Counted from the first letter of the stretch, positions 25,003 to 34,227 are shown. The stretch is DNA of 38,347 nucleotides from Candidatus Eiseniibacteriota bacterium (GCA_005893165.1 VBOR01000024.1:1-38347); one strand, 5' to 3'. Program-made: numbers and translations. The notes: generated from the letters alone by a model not told the origin.

Positions 25003-27309
25003 ATGAAACTCGCATTTCTGGATCTCCCCGATGAGCGGGTGGACCTCATCTCGAGGGCGAGGCACGATTCCAACATCGAGATCGTGCTGGTCGCTCATCC
25101 GGATCCTGAGGCGCTGGCGCTGAAGATCGCGGAGGTGCTCCAGATTCCGCGTTCCACGGAGCCCCTCGATCTCCTGGCGCTCAAGCCCGACCGGGTCGCC
25201 CTTCCCTCGCTCGCCTCTCCCAGCGCCTCGGCCCTCGTCCGCGCGGGCATCTCCGACCGAATCTTCATAACGCTGGAAGATCTCTCCGGAAATTGGCCCT
25301 CGGAGCCGGTACGCCCTCCCGCGGAAGCGCCGCAGCCCATCGAGACCTGGGACCGCCGCTACGACGAGGAAGGGAGCGCTTCGCGCCTGAACCGGATCCG
25401 CGCCGCCCTCGCCCTCTCCGAGGATCGTCAATTCCTCTTCAGCGAAGTGCTCGCGCTCGCCGTGGAGCAGTCCAAGGCCGACTCGGGCTCGATCATGGTC
25501 GTGGACGAGGAAGCCCAGGAGCTCCGGATCGCCTTCGCGGACGGTCTCTCGCCGGAGGTGGTCCGCACCGCGTGGCTTCGTCTCGGCGAGGGAATCGCCG
25601 GAAAGGTGGCGAAGGAGGGAACGGCGCTCATCATCAACGAGCGCGTCTCCCACGCGACGCGGCGCGAAGAGCGCGACCGCTCCCGGCCGCAGGCGGCCAT
25701 GTCCGCGCCGCTCAAAGTGGAAAGCCGCACGATCGGCGTGATCAACGTTTCCAGCAGCCGGCCCGGCGCCGCGTTCCAGGAGGGCGACCTCACGAAGCTC
25801 ACCGAGATCGCGGACCAGATCTCGGGCATCCTGGACCGGGCGATCCGCGTGGCGCGCAGGGACCGCGACGCCATGGAGCTTCGGACGCGGCGCGAGATCG
25901 AGATCGCGTTCAGCCGGAAAGGCCTCGAGCTCATGGAACGGCTTCGCATGGTCGCGGGACGGCTGGCGGAGCTCCTGGGCGCGGACGCGGCCCAGATCCA
26001 TCTCGTCGACGAATCGCTGGACCGGTTCCGCATCGTGTCCTCGGCGGGGCGCCACGGGCAGGAGGGAGAGCTGCCGCTCCATCAGGGGCTCCTCGCGCAC
26101 GCGCTGGCGGGACAGCGTCCCCTCTTCCTCACGGCTCGCCCCGGGCGGACCCCCTCGGAGACGGAGGAGTCGCTCCCGAATCTCCTCCTCGCGCCGCTTC
26201 TGGGCTCGCGCCCCCTCGGGGTGCTGGCTCTGGAGTGCGTGGGCCGCACGGCGAGCGATCAGGAGGAATTCGAGAAGCTGGCCGGGCGCATTGCGGAGTT
26301 CCTGGCGCGCTCCATCGAGGGGCAGGCCGACGAATCGGAGCTGAGCCGCCGGAGCACCTTGCTCGGGAACCTGGCCGACATCGCCGGCCGGATCATGACG
26401 GCGCACGAGCCGGAATCGCTCCTGAGCGAAGCGCTGGGAGCGCTGCGGGCGCTCTTCCCGACCGGACTCAACACGGTCCGGATCCTCGGTGAAGGCGGTG
26501 GCTTCCTCTTCCGGAGCGCGTTCGACGGGTCGGAGCCCGAGGCGCAGCGCGCCCTCGAGCTGGAGTCCACGCTGGCGCGCCGTGCCATCGAGACGAAGCG
26601 CGAGATCGCCTCGGTGGGGCTCCCGCCGGAGGAGATGCGGCGCGTCCTGGAGCAGCATGGGGTGCAGGCCTACGCGTTCATCCCGGTCCGCGTGGAAGAG
26701 GACGTGGCCGGCGTCCTGGGCGTGATCCGTCCGGCGCCCCGGCGGGGGCAGGACCCCGTGCCTTCCCTGAGCCGGCTCGACGTGCAGACCCTGCGCAAGC
26801 TGGCGCTCTACGTGACGCTCGCGATCGAGAACGCGCGGCGCATGGGCTCCCGGCGCGAGCGCGCGGTCGAGGACTCGCTCACGGGGCTGCTCGCGATCGG
26901 CGGCTTCGACGCGCGGGTGGAGGAGGAAGTGAAGCGGGCGGAACGGTACCGCGAGCGCTTCCTCCTCACCGTGCTCACGATCGCGGACTTCGACAGGCTC
27001 TCCGATTCGAACGGATCCGCGTGGTCCGAGGCGCTGCAGAAGGAGTTCGCGCAGGCCCTGCGGCGCAATGTCCGCGAGGTGGATGCCGTGGCGCGCATCT
27101 CCGAGGGCCGGTTCGCCGTGCTCTCTCCGGCCAGCGAGAAGGACTCGGGCGCGCTCCTGCGCCGGCTCGAGGCGCTCCTGGCACAGCTCCCCAGCGTGCG
27201 CGCGATGTTCGACCCCGGCGAAGTGCGTCTCACCGGCCGTCAGTATTACTTCCCGGACGAGATCGCGACCGGGGGCGAGCTCCTCTCGCTCGTGCGCACC
27301 GCCGCCTAG
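25003..27309 (+). CDS. Multi-GAF sensory protein with degenerate GGDEF domain
   Basis: A cytoplasmic protein of 768 residues with no membrane segment. Residues 1-75 look like a Rossmann-type or receiver-like domain (MKLAFLDLPDERVDLISRA). Three GAF-type sensor domains follow at about 125-285 (SGSIMVVDEEAQELRIAFA, GEGIAGKVAKEGTALI), 300-440 and 455-620. The C-terminus (about 625-768) is a GGDEF-like domain with DSLTGLLAIGGFDARV, but the signature GGDEF is replaced by SEGRF at residues 700-704, so cyclic-di-GMP synthesis is unlikely. It may be a receptor or scaffold. ATG 25003 has GGGG upstream; ATG 24976 is an alternative adding nine residues. No partner gene adjoins it. Confidence 0.82.
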   Translation: MKLAFLDLPDERVDLISRARHDSNIEIVLVAHPDPEALALKIAEVLQIPRSTEPLDLLALKPDRVALPSLASPSASALVRAGISDRIFITLEDLSGNWPSEPVRPPAEAPQPIETWDRRYDEEGSASRLNRIRAALALSEDRQFLFSEVLALAVEQSKADSGSIMVVDEEAQELRIAFADGLSPEVVRTAWLRLGEGIAGKVAKEGTALIINERVSHATRREERDRSRPQAAMSAPLKVESRTIGVINVSSSRPGAAFQEGDLTKLTEIADQISGILDRAIRVARRDRDAMELRTRREIEIAFSRKGLELMERLRMVAGRLAELLGADAAQIHLVDESLDRFRIVSSAGRHGQEGELPLHQGLLAHALAGQRPLFLTARPGRTPSETEESLPNLLLAPLLGSRPLGVLALECVGRTASDQEEFEKLAGRIAEFLARSIEGQADESELSRRSTLLGNLADIAGRIMTAHEPESLLSEALGALRALFPTGLNTVRILGEGGGFLFRSAFDGSEPEAQRALELESTLARRAIETKREIASVGLPPEEMRRVLEQHGVQAYAFIPVRVEEDVAGVLGVIRPAPRRGQDPVPSLSRLDVQTLRKLALYVTLAIENARRMGSRRERAVEDSLTGLLAIGGFDARVEEEVKRAERYRERFLLTVLTIADFDRLSDSNGSAWSEALQKEFAQALRRNVREVDAVARISEGRFAVLSPASEKDSGALLRRLEALLAQLPSVRAMFDPGEVRLTGRQYYFPDEIATGGELLSLVRTAA

Positions 27310-27352
27310 GCTCCGACCGGCCCGGCGTCTCCCTCCGGCGTCCAGCTTTCCG

Positions 27353-27381
27353 TTGCCGTCCCGCCCGCTGCGGGCTATGTT
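27353..27381 (+). promoter_or_regulatory. Promoter of the M24 peptidase-mutL-miaA operon, leaderless layout
   Basis: TTGCCG (27353-27358), 17 bases, TATGTT (27376-27381), then CTTTCC and the ATG at 27388. There is no purine-rich ribosome site. A small CCCG-CTG-CGGG hairpin sits in the spacer. Confidence 0.6.
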
Positions 27382-27387
27382 CTTTCC

Positions 27388-28596
27388 ATGCCCGCCGTGG
27401 AGACGGACACGCGCTCCCTGGGAGCCCAGAAGCTCGCCCAGGCCCAGGAGCTTCTGCGCGAATGCGCGCTCGATTCCTGGCTCCTTCTCGTCCGCGAATC
27501 GATGGAGCGCCCCGATCCCAACCTTCATTTCTTCCTCGATCAGGAATTCACGTGGAACAGCTACTTCCTCGTGACCCCGGGACGCACCGCGGCGCTGGTG
27601 GCGACGGGGGACGCGCCGGATCTCATCTCCTCCGGCCTCTTCGAGGACCTGAGGACCTACAAGGAAGGTCCCCGCGCGTCGCTGATCCAGCTCCTGCAAG
27701 AGCTCGATCCCCGTACGATCGGAATCAACGTCTCCCAGGATGACGCGCTTGCCGACGGACTGACGGCGGGGCTTCGCGATCATCTCGTGGAGTCCCTCGC
27801 CGGGACGACCTACGCCTCCAGACTCACGTCCGCGGAGAAGCTCCTCGCGCTCCTGCGCGGGATCAAGCTTCCGGGCGAGCACGCGCTCGTGAAGCGGGCG
27901 GTCGAGGAAACGGAGGGCATGTTCGACCGGGCGTCGCGCGAATTCCGGATCGGCATGAAAGCTTCCGAGATCGCGGACCTCTTCCACCGCGAGGCGGACC
28001 GTGCACAGACCCCGACCGCGTGGTCGCGGCGCTACTGTCCCACGGTGGCGGTCGGAGCCAAGGCGGCGGTCGGCCACGTCCGGCCCGCGGACGAGACGAT
28101 CCAGAAGGGATGCATCGTTCACGTGGATTTCGGAATCCTTCGGGATCAGTACTGCTCCGACCTTCAGCGCATGTGGTATGCGGTGGGGGAGGGTGGAGGG
28201 GTCCCCGAGCCCGTGAGCCGCGCCCACGCCGCGATCGTGGGGGCGATCGAGCTCGCGGCGAATGCGTTGAAGCCCGGCATCGCCGGATGGGAAGTGGACC
28301 TCAAGGTCCGCGAGCACCTGGCCTCGCTCGGATACCCCGAGTATCCGCACGCGCTCGGACATCATCTGGGACGCGCCGTCCACGACGGCGGCGGCGTGCT
28401 GGGACCGCGCTGGGAACGCTACGGCAGCGCGCCCTTCGAGGTCGTGCGCGAGGGGAACGTCTACACGCTGGAGCCGAGCATCCACCTCAAGGGGCACGGG
28501 CTCGTGTCCCTCGAGGAGGACGTGGTCGTGCGCGCGTCGGGCGCCGAATTCCTGTCGCGCTTTCCCCGCGAATTGCCCGTCCTCTCCCTCCGGTAG
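27388..28596 (+). CDS. M24-family metallopeptidase (Xaa-Pro aminopeptidase-like)
   Basis: The 402-residue protein has an N-terminal creatinase-like domain (about 1-170) and a C-terminal pita-bread domain. The five metal ligands of M24 enzymes are visible: Asp in HVDFGI, Asp in YCSDLQRMW, His in HALGHHLGRAVHD, Glu in YTLEPSI and Glu in SLEEDVVV. The family removes N-terminal residues before proline or cleaves related dipeptides in the cytoplasm; the exact substrate is unknown. HALGHHLG in place of HGIGHxxG is a modest variation. The start fits the leaderless promoter layout. mutL begins 2 bases after its stop. Confidence 0.9.
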   Translation: MPAVETDTRSLGAQKLAQAQELLRECALDSWLLLVRESMERPDPNLHFFLDQEFTWNSYFLVTPGRTAALVATGDAPDLISSGLFEDLRTYKEGPRASLIQLLQELDPRTIGINVSQDDALADGLTAGLRDHLVESLAGTTYASRLTSAEKLLALLRGIKLPGEHALVKRAVEETEGMFDRASREFRIGMKASEIADLFHREADRAQTPTAWSRRYCPTVAVGAKAAVGHVRPADETIQKGCIVHVDFGILRDQYCSDLQRMWYAVGEGGGVPEPVSRAHAAIVGAIELAANALKPGIAGWEVDLKVREHLASLGYPEYPHALGHHLGRAVHDGGGVLGPRWERYGSAPFEVVREGNVYTLEPSIHLKGHGLVSLEEDVVVRASGAEFLSRFPRELPVLSLR

Positions 28597-28598
28597 CG

Positions 28599-30413
28599 AT
28601 GCCCCGCATCCGCCTCCTCGATCCCTCGGTCGTGGGGACCATCCGGGCCGGGGAGGTCATCGATCGTCCCGCCGCCGTGGTGAAGGAGCTGGTCGAGAAT
28701 GCCCTCGACGCGGGAAGCACCCTCGTCGCCATCCATGCCGCTTCCCACCCGGAGCGCCTGATCCGGGTGCAGGACGACGGAACGGGAATGTCCCGCGAGG
28801 ACGCGCTCCTCGCGCTCCGCCGGCACGCCACGAGCAAGATCGAATCGGTGGCGGATCTGAGCCGGATCCGTACGCTGGGATTCCGCGGTGAGGCGCTCGC
28901 GAGCATCGCCGAGGTCTCGCGGCTCATGCTCTCCACCCGCTCGATCGATGAGCTGACCGGAACCCAGGTCGAGGCCCTGGGCGGGGCGGTGATCCAGGTG
29001 TCCGGCGTCGGGCGCGCCGTGGGGGCGACGGTGACGGTGGAGGATCTCTTCTTCAATACGCCCGCGCGGCTCCGTTTTCTCAAGTCCCGCGAGGCGGAGA
29101 TCCGCGTGCTGAGCCGGATCGTCTGGAACTACGCCCTCACGTATCCGCGCGTCCACTGGAAGTTCTCGGTCGAAGGACGCGAGGACACCGATCTCCCCGA
29201 AGCGCGCGATCTTCTCGAGCGATGGGAGGTGCTCTACGGACGAGGCTCCGAGGATGGAGCCGCCGAGTTCGACGACGAGGCTGGGGGGATCCACGTGAGC
29301 GGTGTGCTCGGCGCGCCCGAGCAGGCGCGCGCGTCCCGCGACTACCAGACCTTCGCGGTGAACGGAAGGGTCGTCTCCTCCGCCACCCTCGGTGCCGCGC
29401 TCCGCCAGGGATACGGAAACCTACTTCCGGGGGACCGCTACCCGCTGGCGCTGGTCCTGATCGAGATCGATCCGTCGCATGTGGACAGCAACGTGCATCC
29501 CACGAAGCGCGAGGTGCGCTTCCGTGACGAAGCGCGCATGTTCCAGGTGTTGCGCCGCGCGGTGGAGGCTTCGATGCGCCGGTACGTCCCGACGGGGATC
29601 GCTTTCGGCGAGGGTGGCGTGGCGGAGCGTCCATCAGGCGCGGGAACCTATGGAGGCGCCGGAACGACGGGCGAAGGGCCGGCGGTCGCCGCGGAGGGGA
29701 GATCCACAACGGCGACGCTTGCGCCGGCCGGCGCGGCGCTCAAGGCCGAGGAAGCACTGACGCTCGCTCTGGAGGTCTCCTCGACCGAAGCGGCCGCGGA
29801 CCCGCGCGACCGCGAGCGGGGGGACGTGGAGGAGAGCCTCGCCGAGCCCGAGATTCCCATATGGCAGCTCCACGAGCGATACCTCATCGCCCCCATTCGC
29901 GGCGGCATGGTCATCCTGGACCAGCACGCCGCGCACGAGCGGATCCTCTACGAGGAGGCGCGCGCACATCTCTATGGAGGCACCGGCGCGAGCCAGGTGC
30001 TCCTCTTCCCGCGCGTGGTGGACCTGACCCCCGCGGAGCTGGACGCGCTCCTCATGCTCGAGCCCCATCTCCGGCGCCTCGGGTACGAGGCCTCGCTCTT
30101 CGGCGAGCGCCAGGTGGCGGTGCGCGGCGTGCCCGCGGCGATTCCCGAGGAGGCGGCGATCGATTCGCTGCGAGCGGTGCTGGCCTCGGTGGACACGCTC
30201 GGCGAGGGTGGCGAGCCGCCGGAGGAGCACATCGCGAAATCCTTCGCCTGCCATGCGGCGGTCCGGAGCGGCCAGGCCCTGGGCCCGGTCGAGCGGCGCG
30301 CTCTCTTCGATCGGCTGTTCGCCACGAGCCTCCCGCATGGCGATCCCCACGGGCGTTCCACCTACGTCCGGGTCTCGATGGAGGAGCTGGACCGGCGTTT
30401 TGGCCGCCGGTAG
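28599..30413 (+). CDS. mutL: DNA mismatch repair protein MutL (endonuclease type)
   Basis: MutL links mismatch recognition by MutS to strand cutting. In 604 residues, the N-terminal GHL ATPase has ELVENALDAGS, DDGTGMSRED, TLGFRGEALASIAEV and DLFFNTPARLRFLKS. A low-complexity linker spans about 335-415. The C-terminal domain has DQHAAHERILYEE, which fits the endonuclease motif DQHAx2Ex4E, plus ACHAAVRSGQAL and PHGDPHGRSTYV metal-site blocks. QVLLFP near residue 465 matches the sliding-clamp binding motif of nicking MutL proteins. This implies methyl-independent mismatch repair with strand choice through the clamp. It overlaps miaA by 14 bases. Confidence 0.95.
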   Translation: MPRIRLLDPSVVGTIRAGEVIDRPAAVVKELVENALDAGSTLVAIHAASHPERLIRVQDDGTGMSREDALLALRRHATSKIESVADLSRIRTLGFRGEALASIAEVSRLMLSTRSIDELTGTQVEALGGAVIQVSGVGRAVGATVTVEDLFFNTPARLRFLKSREAEIRVLSRIVWNYALTYPRVHWKFSVEGREDTDLPEARDLLERWEVLYGRGSEDGAAEFDDEAGGIHVSGVLGAPEQARASRDYQTFAVNGRVVSSATLGAALRQGYGNLLPGDRYPLALVLIEIDPSHVDSNVHPTKREVRFRDEARMFQVLRRAVEASMRRYVPTGIAFGEGGVAERPSGAGTYGGAGTTGEGPAVAAEGRSTTATLAPAGAALKAEEALTLALEVSSTEAAADPRDRERGDVEESLAEPEIPIWQLHERYLIAPIRGGMVILDQHAAHERILYEEARAHLYGGTGASQVLLFPRVVDLTPAELDALLMLEPHLRRLGYEASLFGERQVAVRGVPAAIPEEAAIDSLRAVLASVDTLGEGGEPPEEHIAKSFACHAAVRSGQALGPVERRALFDRLFATSLPHGDPHGRSTYVRVSMEELDRRFGRR

Positions 30414-31338
30414 AAGAGTCGTTCTCGTAGGATCCACGGCATCAGGGAAGAGCCTCGTCGCGCTCGATCTCGCGGAACGTCTCGGCGGGGAGATCGTCGG
30501 CGCCGACTCGCGCCAGATCTACCGCGGGCTCGAGATCGGGACCGAAGCCCCGACGGTTCAAGATTGCGCACGCGTTCCCCATCACTTCGTCTCCTTCCTC
30601 GAGCCCGCGCATGGCTACAGCGCGGGCCGCTATGGCAAGGAGGCACGCGCCTCGGTGCTCGAGATCGAGTCGCGGGGGCGCCTTCCCATCGTGGCGGGCG
30701 GTTCGGGGCTCTACGTCCGGGCGCTCCTCCAGGGGCTCTTCCATGGGCCGGCTCGCGACGACGCGATCCGGGCGCGGCTGACGGAGCGGATCCGCGAGGA
30801 GGGGCTGGAATCGCTGCGCCAGGAGCTGGGCAGGGTGGATCCCGAGGCGCTCGAGGCGATTCTTCCCGGCGATCCGGTCCGGGTCATCCGCGCGCTCGAG
30901 GTCCATGAGCTCACGGGGCGTCCGATCAGCGCGCTCCGCCGCGAGCGGGCGCCGGAGCCTTTCCCCGCGCTCCTCTTCGGGCTTCGGTGGTCGCGTCCCG
31001 CGCTCGCGGAGCGCATCGCCTCGAGACTCGACCGCCAGCTGGCGCGCGGATTCCTCGATGAAGTGCGGACGTTGCTCGAGGCTGGGCTTCCGGAGGACGC
31101 GCCGGGCCCGCGGACTCTGGGATACCGCGAGCTCATTCCGCATCTTCATGGGGAATACTCTCTGGAAGAGGCGCGGCGGCGGATCGCGCTCAAGACGCGC
31201 CAGCTCGCGAAGCGCCAGGAGACGTGGTTTCGCCTCACCCCCGGAGTCCACTGGATTGACCTCCAGGAGGAAGGGGACTTCGCGCGCGCGGCGCGCGAGA
31301 TCGAAGATCGGCTTGACCGTGCCCGGGAGAGGCCCTAG
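30400..31338 (+). CDS. miaA: tRNA dimethylallyltransferase
   Basis: Adds an isopentenyl group to A37 of tRNAs reading UNN codons. The 312-residue protein has the P-loop VLVGSTASGKS (usual form GPTASGKT), DSRQIYRGLEIGTEAPT, VAGGSGLYVRALLQGL, PGDPVRVIRALEV, TLGYREL and AKRQETWFR. TTG 30400, inside the end of mutL, gives a protein of normal length; no ATG or GTG in this frame lies closer to the P-loop. The ribosome site is weak, so coupling to mutL translation is likely. The promoter of the following tRNA-Gly lies in its last codons. Confidence 0.94.
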   Translation: MAAGRRVVLVGSTASGKSLVALDLAERLGGEIVGADSRQIYRGLEIGTEAPTVQDCARVPHHFVSFLEPAHGYSAGRYGKEARASVLEIESRGRLPIVAGGSGLYVRALLQGLFHGPARDDAIRARLTERIREEGLESLRQELGRVDPEALEAILPGDPVRVIRALEVHELTGRPISALRRERAPEPFPALLFGLRWSRPALAERIASRLDRQLARGFLDEVRTLLEAGLPEDAPGPRTLGYRELIPHLHGEYSLEEARRRIALKTRQLAKRQETWFRLTPGVHWIDLQEEGDFARAAREIEDRLDRARERP

Positions 31339-31341
31339 CCT
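31313..31341 (+). promoter_or_regulatory. Promoter of tRNA-Gly inside the miaA 3' end
   Basis: TTGACC (31313-31318), 17 bases, TAGCCT (31336-31341). The -10 box contains the miaA stop codon TAG (31336-31338). The predicted start near 31348 leaves an 18-base leader before the mature tRNA. Confidence 0.6.
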
Positions 31342-31365
31342 TCCCACCGTCCAGCCAACGTGCGA

Positions 31366-31440
<75 letters not shown>

Positions 31441-31484
31441 TGTTTTTTCTCTCCCGGCGAATTCCCGACGCGGTTCCGCCCGCC

Positions 31485-31502
31485 ACTCGTCCGGGGACGA
31501 GT
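31485..31502 (+). repeat. Inverted repeat upstream of the DUF512 gene
   Basis: ACTCGTCC-GG-GGACGAGT is a perfect 8-bp inverted repeat. It adjoins two direct copies of TTGATTC (31502-31508 and 31518-31524), the second being the -35 box of the next promoter. It could be an operator, or a hairpin ending the tRNA-Gly transcript. The rest of the gap 31441-31587 holds the T-run, this repeat and the promoter. Confidence 0.5.
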
Positions 31503-31517
31503 TGATTCAGGAGGAAC

Positions 31518-31546
31518 TTGATTCGAGGGCGCGAAGTCCTTAGAAT
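31518..31546 (+). promoter_or_regulatory. Promoter of the DUF512-der-plsY-gpsA-merR operon
   Basis: TTGATT (31518-31523), 17 bases, TAGAAT (31541-31546). The start would be near 31553, giving a leader of about 35 bases with GAGG before the ATG at 31588. Confidence 0.65.
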
Positions 31547-31587
31547 CACGGCTCCTTACTCCCATCGCGCTTTCCCGAGGAACCCCC

Positions 31588-32871
31588 ATGATCGGTCTCA
31601 GTGATCCCTTTACCGTGGCCAATCTCGACCCGAACGGCCTGGCCTTCCGGCTGGGCATCCGGCGAGGCGAGCGCATTCTGGCCATCAACGACGTCCTCCT
31701 GCACGACGAGATCGATTTCGCCGCGCAGTCTTCCGAGGAGGTCCTCCGCGTGCGCGTCCTGGACACGAAGGGCGGGGAGCGGGAGGTCGAGGGAAGGCGG
31801 GAGTACGGGGTTCCCTTCGGGGCGGAATTCGAGGCACGCCAGCCCAAGCGCTGCCACAACAACTGCGTCTTCTGCTTCGTCTACCAGCACCCCAAGGGAG
31901 TGCGGCGCGAGCTCCTGATCAAGGACGACGACTACGTCTTCTCCTTCGTCCACGGGAACTTCATCACGCTGACGAATCTCTCCGAGGCGGAATTCCAGCG
32001 CATCATCGACGAGAGGCTCTCGCCGCTCTACGTCTCGGTGCACGCGACGGACCCCGAAGTGCGCGTCCGGATGATGAAGAATCCCAAGTCGGGGAAGATC
32101 ATGGAGCAGATCGACCGGCTGGCCGCGGAAGGGATCGAGATGCACACCCAGCTCGTGATCTGTCCGGGCTGGAACGACGGAGCGATCCTCACGAGATCCA
32201 TCCAGGAACTGGCCACGCGGCACCCACACGTAGCGACGATCGCGGTCGTGCCGGTGGGGCTGACGAAGCACCGGGAGCGCCTGCCGCAGCTCCGCGTGTT
32301 CACGCGCGAGGACGCGCAAGCCGCGCTCGACCAGGTGCATGCGTTCCAGAAGGAGCTCGTGCGGCGCCACAAGACGCGGCTCGTGTTCGCGGCGGACGAG
32401 ATGTACACCCTCGCGGAAGCGTCGATCCCGCCCGCGCGCTCTTACGAAGGATTCTCGCAGCTCGAGAACGGGATCGGGATGCTTCGCCGGACCATCGACC
32501 GCTGGGTTCAGGGAGAAGATACGGTGCGCGCCCGGAACGGCAAGCGCGAGCGGGTCGCCATCGTGACCGGAACGAGCGCCGCGCCCACGCTCGAGCGGCT
32601 GCTGGCCGAGCGTCCTCCCGACTCCGTGGAAGCGAAGCTCTGCGTGGTGCGGAACGACTACTTCGGCGACACGGTCACCGTGAGCGGGCTCCTGGTGGGT
32701 CAGGACATCGAGCGTGCGCTCCGGGGAGCGGGTCCCTTGGACCGCGTGCTCCTGCCGCCGAACTGCCTCAAGGAAGAAGAGGTGTTCCTGGACGACCGCA
32801 CGCGGAGCGATCTCGAGACGTCGCTCGGCGCGCCGGTCCAGATCGGCTTCGATTCTCCCCAGGCCGCCTGA
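31588..32871 (+). CDS. DUF512-family radical SAM protein with N-terminal PDZ domain
   Basis: The 427-residue protein begins with a PDZ-like part (LAFRLGIRRGERILAINDVL, about residues 18-37), then a short radical SAM core with the CxxxCxxC motif CHNNCVFCF (about residues 89-97), and ends in the DUF512 domain (AADEMYTLAEASIPPARSYEGF, IVTGTSAAPTLERLL, RNDYFGDTVTVSGLL). These are the blocks of the conserved family TIGR03279, whose reaction is unknown. Only about 90 residues precede the cluster. It is 5 bases upstream of der, as in many Firmicutes and Cyanobacteria, which hints at a ribosome-related role, though none is proven. Confidence 0.9.
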   Translation: MIGLSDPFTVANLDPNGLAFRLGIRRGERILAINDVLLHDEIDFAAQSSEEVLRVRVLDTKGGEREVEGRREYGVPFGAEFEARQPKRCHNNCVFCFVYQHPKGVRRELLIKDDDYVFSFVHGNFITLTNLSEAEFQRIIDERLSPLYVSVHATDPEVRVRMMKNPKSGKIMEQIDRLAAEGIEMHTQLVICPGWNDGAILTRSIQELATRHPHVATIAVVPVGLTKHRERLPQLRVFTREDAQAALDQVHAFQKELVRRHKTRLVFAADEMYTLAEASIPPARSYEGFSQLENGIGMLRRTIDRWVQGEDTVRARNGKRERVAIVTGTSAAPTLERLLAERPPDSVEAKLCVVRNDYFGDTVTVSGLLVGQDIERALRGAGPLDRVLLPPNCLKEEEVFLDDRTRSDLETSLGAPVQIGFDSPQAA

Positions 32872-32876
32872 CCCCG

Positions 32877-34190
32877 ATGCTTCCCATCGTCGCGATCGTC
32901 GGGCGACCGAACGTCGGAAAATCCACGCTCTTCAACCGCATCCTGGGCCAGCGTCAGGCCATCGTGGACGAGCTTCCGGGGCTGACCCGCGATCGCCACT
33001 ACGCCGAGGCCTCCTGGAGCGGCCGCAGCTTCCTGCTCGTGGACACGGGCGGGATCGATCCCTCGAGCGCCCAGCCCATCCAGCGCCAGATCGTGAAGCA
33101 GACCGATTACGCGATCGAGGAAGCGGACCTCACGCTGCTCGTGCTGGATTTCAAGGAAGGGGTCACGCCGCTCGACGTCGACGTCGCCGAACGGATCCGC
33201 AAGCGCGGCCGCCCGGCGCTCCTGGTCGTGAACAAGATGGATACCTCGCGTCCTGAATCGGAGCTGGCCGATTTCTACGCGCTCGGTCTCGGGGAGCCGC
33301 TCCCTGTATCCGCGCTGCACGGCCGCGAATCGGGAGATCTCCTGGATTTCGTCGTCGGCGCCCTGCCGGAGGTGGAGCCTCCGCCCGCCGATCCCAACGC
33401 GATCCGCATTGCCGTCGTGGGCCGCCCCAACGTGGGCAAGTCCTCGCTCGTGAACCGCCTCGTGGGCCAGGACCGGATGGTCGTGGACGCGGAGCCCGGC
33501 ACGACGCGCGACGCCGTGGACACGACCATCAAGCATGGAAATCGAACGTTCGTGCTCGTGGACACGGCGGGGATGCGCAAGGAATCCAAAGTTCACGATC
33601 CGGTGGAGTTCTACGGCATTACTCGCGCTCTGCGAGCGGTTTCCCGGGCCGACATCGTGCTCCTCGTCGTGGACGTGTCGCGTGAGCCCGCGCGTCAGGA
33701 GGCGCGGCTTGCGGCGCTCGCGGGAGAGCGCACGAAGGCGATCGTGGTGGTCTTCAACAAATGGGATCTGGTGGAGGATCCCACGACGACGCGGGAGGCC
33801 ATCGAGGAAGAGTTCACGAGGCTCTATCCATTCCTCGAGCACGCGCCGCGGCTCTACGTCTCGGCGAAGACGGGCGCGGGGATCGCGAAGATCCTTCCCG
33901 CGAGCGAGCGTGTCTACAAGGAGTACGCCCGCCTCATCCCGACTCCCGAGCTGAACAAGGCGGTGCACGACATCCTGAACCGGGTCCGGCCCCCCGCGAC
34001 ACCGGCGGGAAAGCAGCTCAAATTCTATTACGCCGCGCAGACTTCGACCAAGCCGCCGACCTTCGCTTTGTATGTGAACAATCCTCGATATCGGATCAAG
34101 AATTATGTAAGTTACCTGGAGCGTGGTTTGAGGGAGCGGTTCGGCTTCCAGGGCATTCCCATCGTGCTCGACTGGAAGCGGAGTCAGTAG
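32877..34190 (+). CDS. der: Ribosome assembly GTPase Der (EngA)
   Basis: Der is needed for 50S subunit maturation. The 437-residue protein has two tandem GTPase domains. The first has GRPNVGKSTLFNRI (residues 9-22), DTGGID and NKMD; the second has GRPNVGKSSLVNRL (about 182), DTAGMRKES and NKWD. A C-terminal KH-like domain follows (about 355-437, LKFYYAAQTSTKPPTFALYV). The ATG at 32877 is 5 bases after the DUF512 gene stop with little ribosome site of its own, suggesting coupling. Confidence 0.96.
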   Translation: MLPIVAIVGRPNVGKSTLFNRILGQRQAIVDELPGLTRDRHYAEASWSGRSFLLVDTGGIDPSSAQPIQRQIVKQTDYAIEEADLTLLVLDFKEGVTPLDVDVAERIRKRGRPALLVVNKMDTSRPESELADFYALGLGEPLPVSALHGRESGDLLDFVVGALPEVEPPPADPNAIRIAVVGRPNVGKSSLVNRLVGQDRMVVDAEPGTTRDAVDTTIKHGNRTFVLVDTAGMRKESKVHDPVEFYGITRALRAVSRADIVLLVVDVSREPARQEARLAALAGERTKAIVVVFNKWDLVEDPTTTREAIEEEFTRLYPFLEHAPRLYVSAKTGAGIAKILPASERVYKEYARLIPTPELNKAVHDILNRVRPPATPAGKQLKFYYAAQTSTKPPTFALYVNNPRYRIKNYVSYLERGLRERFGFQGIPIVLDWKRSQ

Positions 34191-34227
34191 ACGGGGGCCC
34201 GGCTCCCGTGCCAGCGCGGAGGCGCCG

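Noticed and set aside
27361-27376. CCCG-CTG-CGGG hairpin as terminator of the GAF gene
   Set aside because: The stem is only 4 bp, has no T-tract and sits in the promoter spacer.
24949-28497. Minus-strand open frame of 1182 codons
   Set aside because: It is antisense to the GAF and M24 genes, which have clear domains. Its His/Arg/Glu-rich composition is that of reverse-strand translation of GC-rich coding DNA.
31518-31606. Possible leader peptide after AGGAGG at 31509
   Set aside because: The TTG lies in the -35 box of the DUF512 promoter, so the transcript would not contain it; the codons show no pattern of an attenuator peptide.
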